Source: Nematostella vectensis
Taxonomy: Eukaryota; Cnidaria; Anthozoa; Actiniaria; Edwardsiidae
Length of the DNA stretch: 64,000 nucleotides
Assembly (NCBI RefSeq): GCF_932526225.1
Contig: NC_064044.1
Span: 9,538,801-9,602,800, forward strand
Direction of reading: 5' to 3'
Shown: in pieces, positions 62,776-64,000 of the stretch
Layout of the letters: each line of letters begins with the position of its first letter
Position numbering within the stretch: the stretch's first letter is position 1
Position numbers and translations under genes: made by a program
Notes under the pieces: model-generated
Database searches by the model: none
What the model was told of the DNA's origin: nothing
The model's input: the letters and a program-made list of their open reading frames with translations, nothing else

Positions 62776-64000
62776 TCATTCCTCTCCTGGAATGGCGGAA
62801 CGTAGTTGCTCTACATGTCTTCTCCAGGTATAATCGTTAACCTTTACCTGGTACATCAACATTGCTGTGCGTCCTAGCACCTCGTTCCCGCGCATCCATA
62901 CCGGCCCTCTTCGGTAGTTCCTCAACCAGACAACGCTCCCTGGATCGAAACAGGTGAGTTGACAATGCTCATCCTGCAAAAGCTGCTTTCCAACATCTCT
63001 TCTGACATCAGGAATGATCAGGTCAAGTCTCGATCGCATCCTCTTTCCAAAAAGTTATTGCGCCAGGCTGTAACCAGTAGTGGCGTGGGGTGAGTTACGA
63101 TACGCGAACAGGAACCTGTCCTGCTTGTGCTGCAGTAAGCGCCCTGTGAGTTCAGCCCTGAAGCCTGTCATGAAGCTCTGCACCAGTCGTTCCTTCAGAC
63201 CATTCGTCGCCTGCTCCGACTGTCACATGTCGAATTCAATTTATCTTATTGAAATGCGCGAACTCTCTCGACTTGAACTGTGGCCCATTATCGGTTAATA
63301 TTTGCTTGCTCGGGGAGGACCATCAGGTGTCTCAGTTTATCTCGCGGAGAAGTTTCCTTTTAGTGACTGGTAACACATAAAGTACAGACATATGAAACAG
63401 TTCCACCTCGTCCGGCTCGTCCACTGGTGTCTGCACTAGCGGAAGCCTCGAAAATCCATCACAGTTGGCATGCGCTTGGGTTCCCCGGTACTCAATTACA
63501 TACGAAAATGCACCGAGGAAAAAAACACCATAGCTGCAATGGTGCTGCCTTGGTAACTGGAACTCCTGGCAAGACATCTTTATTTGCCTTTTTGACCGCT
63601 TGGCTCTTCCGCGCAGCATCATCAAAGTATAAATCGGCGAGTTTCTCTTTCAGTAGTTCTCTCAACATCTTGTCGTCGCGAACTCCAGACACTATCCTGT
63701 CTCGCAATCTTTCTCTTCTTACTTCATCGGGAAACTTGCATTCTCCAGCCAAGTGCTTGAGTGTAGCCACGTACTCGCACACGGACTCCACTGGTTTGCG
63801 GTAACGGTTATCGAACTCGTATCGCGCCACAATGGGAGACTTCTTTGGTTTCGTGTGTCCTTTTAGTGTTTTCACAATAACATACGTTATCGTGTCGTCC
63901 TTCGGTTTCGCAGGCTGTATCAAATCTTTCAAGAGTTGGAACGTATCGGGGTTCAGATTAGCTAAAGCAATTGCTTTCTTGATCTTCTTTTCCGTTACGT
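62776..64000 (-). pseudogene. Internally deleted Ty3/gypsy-like retrotransposon remnant
   Basis: Minus-strand order: a Gag segment from the window edge (64000) to about 63560 (RYEFDNRYRKPVESVCEYVA); then, after a junction near 63520, the RNase H-integrase linker (YVIEYRGTQAHANCDGFSRL, a variant of the usual HxNAD-LSR motif); then integrase core text near 63060-63180 (RFLFAYRN in another frame); then the integrase C-terminus 63039-62776 (SVVWLRNYRRGPVW and RRHVEQLR). Protease, reverse transcriptase and most RNase H are missing, and the rest has stops and frameshifts. LTRs were not identified; the 5' part continues outside the window. Confidence 0.75.

Overview
The window is eukaryotic and almost certainly metazoan. 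It is AT-rich, its genes are split by GT-AG introns, and transposons and minisatellites sit inside introns. Domain content points to a cnidarian, most likely an anthozoan such as a sea anemone: an astacin protease carrying several ShK (ShKT) domains, a PAN-EGF-fibrinogen protein, one-exon-per-EGF modules with phase-1 introns, and a Kolobok-type DNA transposon. The species assignment is inference. All exon models below come from reading splice sites and reading frames by eye.

Layout: 1-7063 has no recognisable gene, only repeats. 7064-8074 (-) is an intronless class A GPCR. 8075-11988 is gene-free. 11989-12083 (+) is an orphan terminal EGF-like exon. 13029-25348 (-) is an 18-exon gene for a predicted 910-residue secreted multi-EGF protein, with several MITEs in its introns. 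27561-40103 (-) is an astacin-TSP1-TSP1-MAM-ShK-ShK-ShK metalloprotease gene (14 exons seen, 5' signal-peptide exon not found). A 3.2 kb Kolobok element lies in one intron, and a minisatellite copied from an exon end lies in another. 40533-43285 is a fold-back element whose right arm is a 40-bp satellite. 45640-52200 is a tandem array of a ~769 bp unit. Each full unit has a TATA/CCAAT-like promoter, a signal-peptide-like exon and a second short coding exon, predicting a 59-residue secreted peptide in at least five copies. A truncated non-LTR retrotransposon splits the array at one predicted start site. 52200-53065 is a ~72 bp minisatellite. 53886-62012 (-) holds a PAN-EGF-fibrinogen gene and a decayed tandem duplicate of it. 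62776-64000 (-) is an internally deleted Ty3/gypsy-like remnant.

The three large minus-strand genes all encode extracellular Cys-rich modular proteins built from phase-1 exons: matrix or adhesion (EGF), proteolysis (astacin) and lectin-like recognition (fibrinogen-related). No direct functional link between them can be read from the sequence. The most unusual item is the 769-bp mini-gene array. Every base difference I found among copies inside its two proposed coding exons is synonymous, while indels lie outside them.
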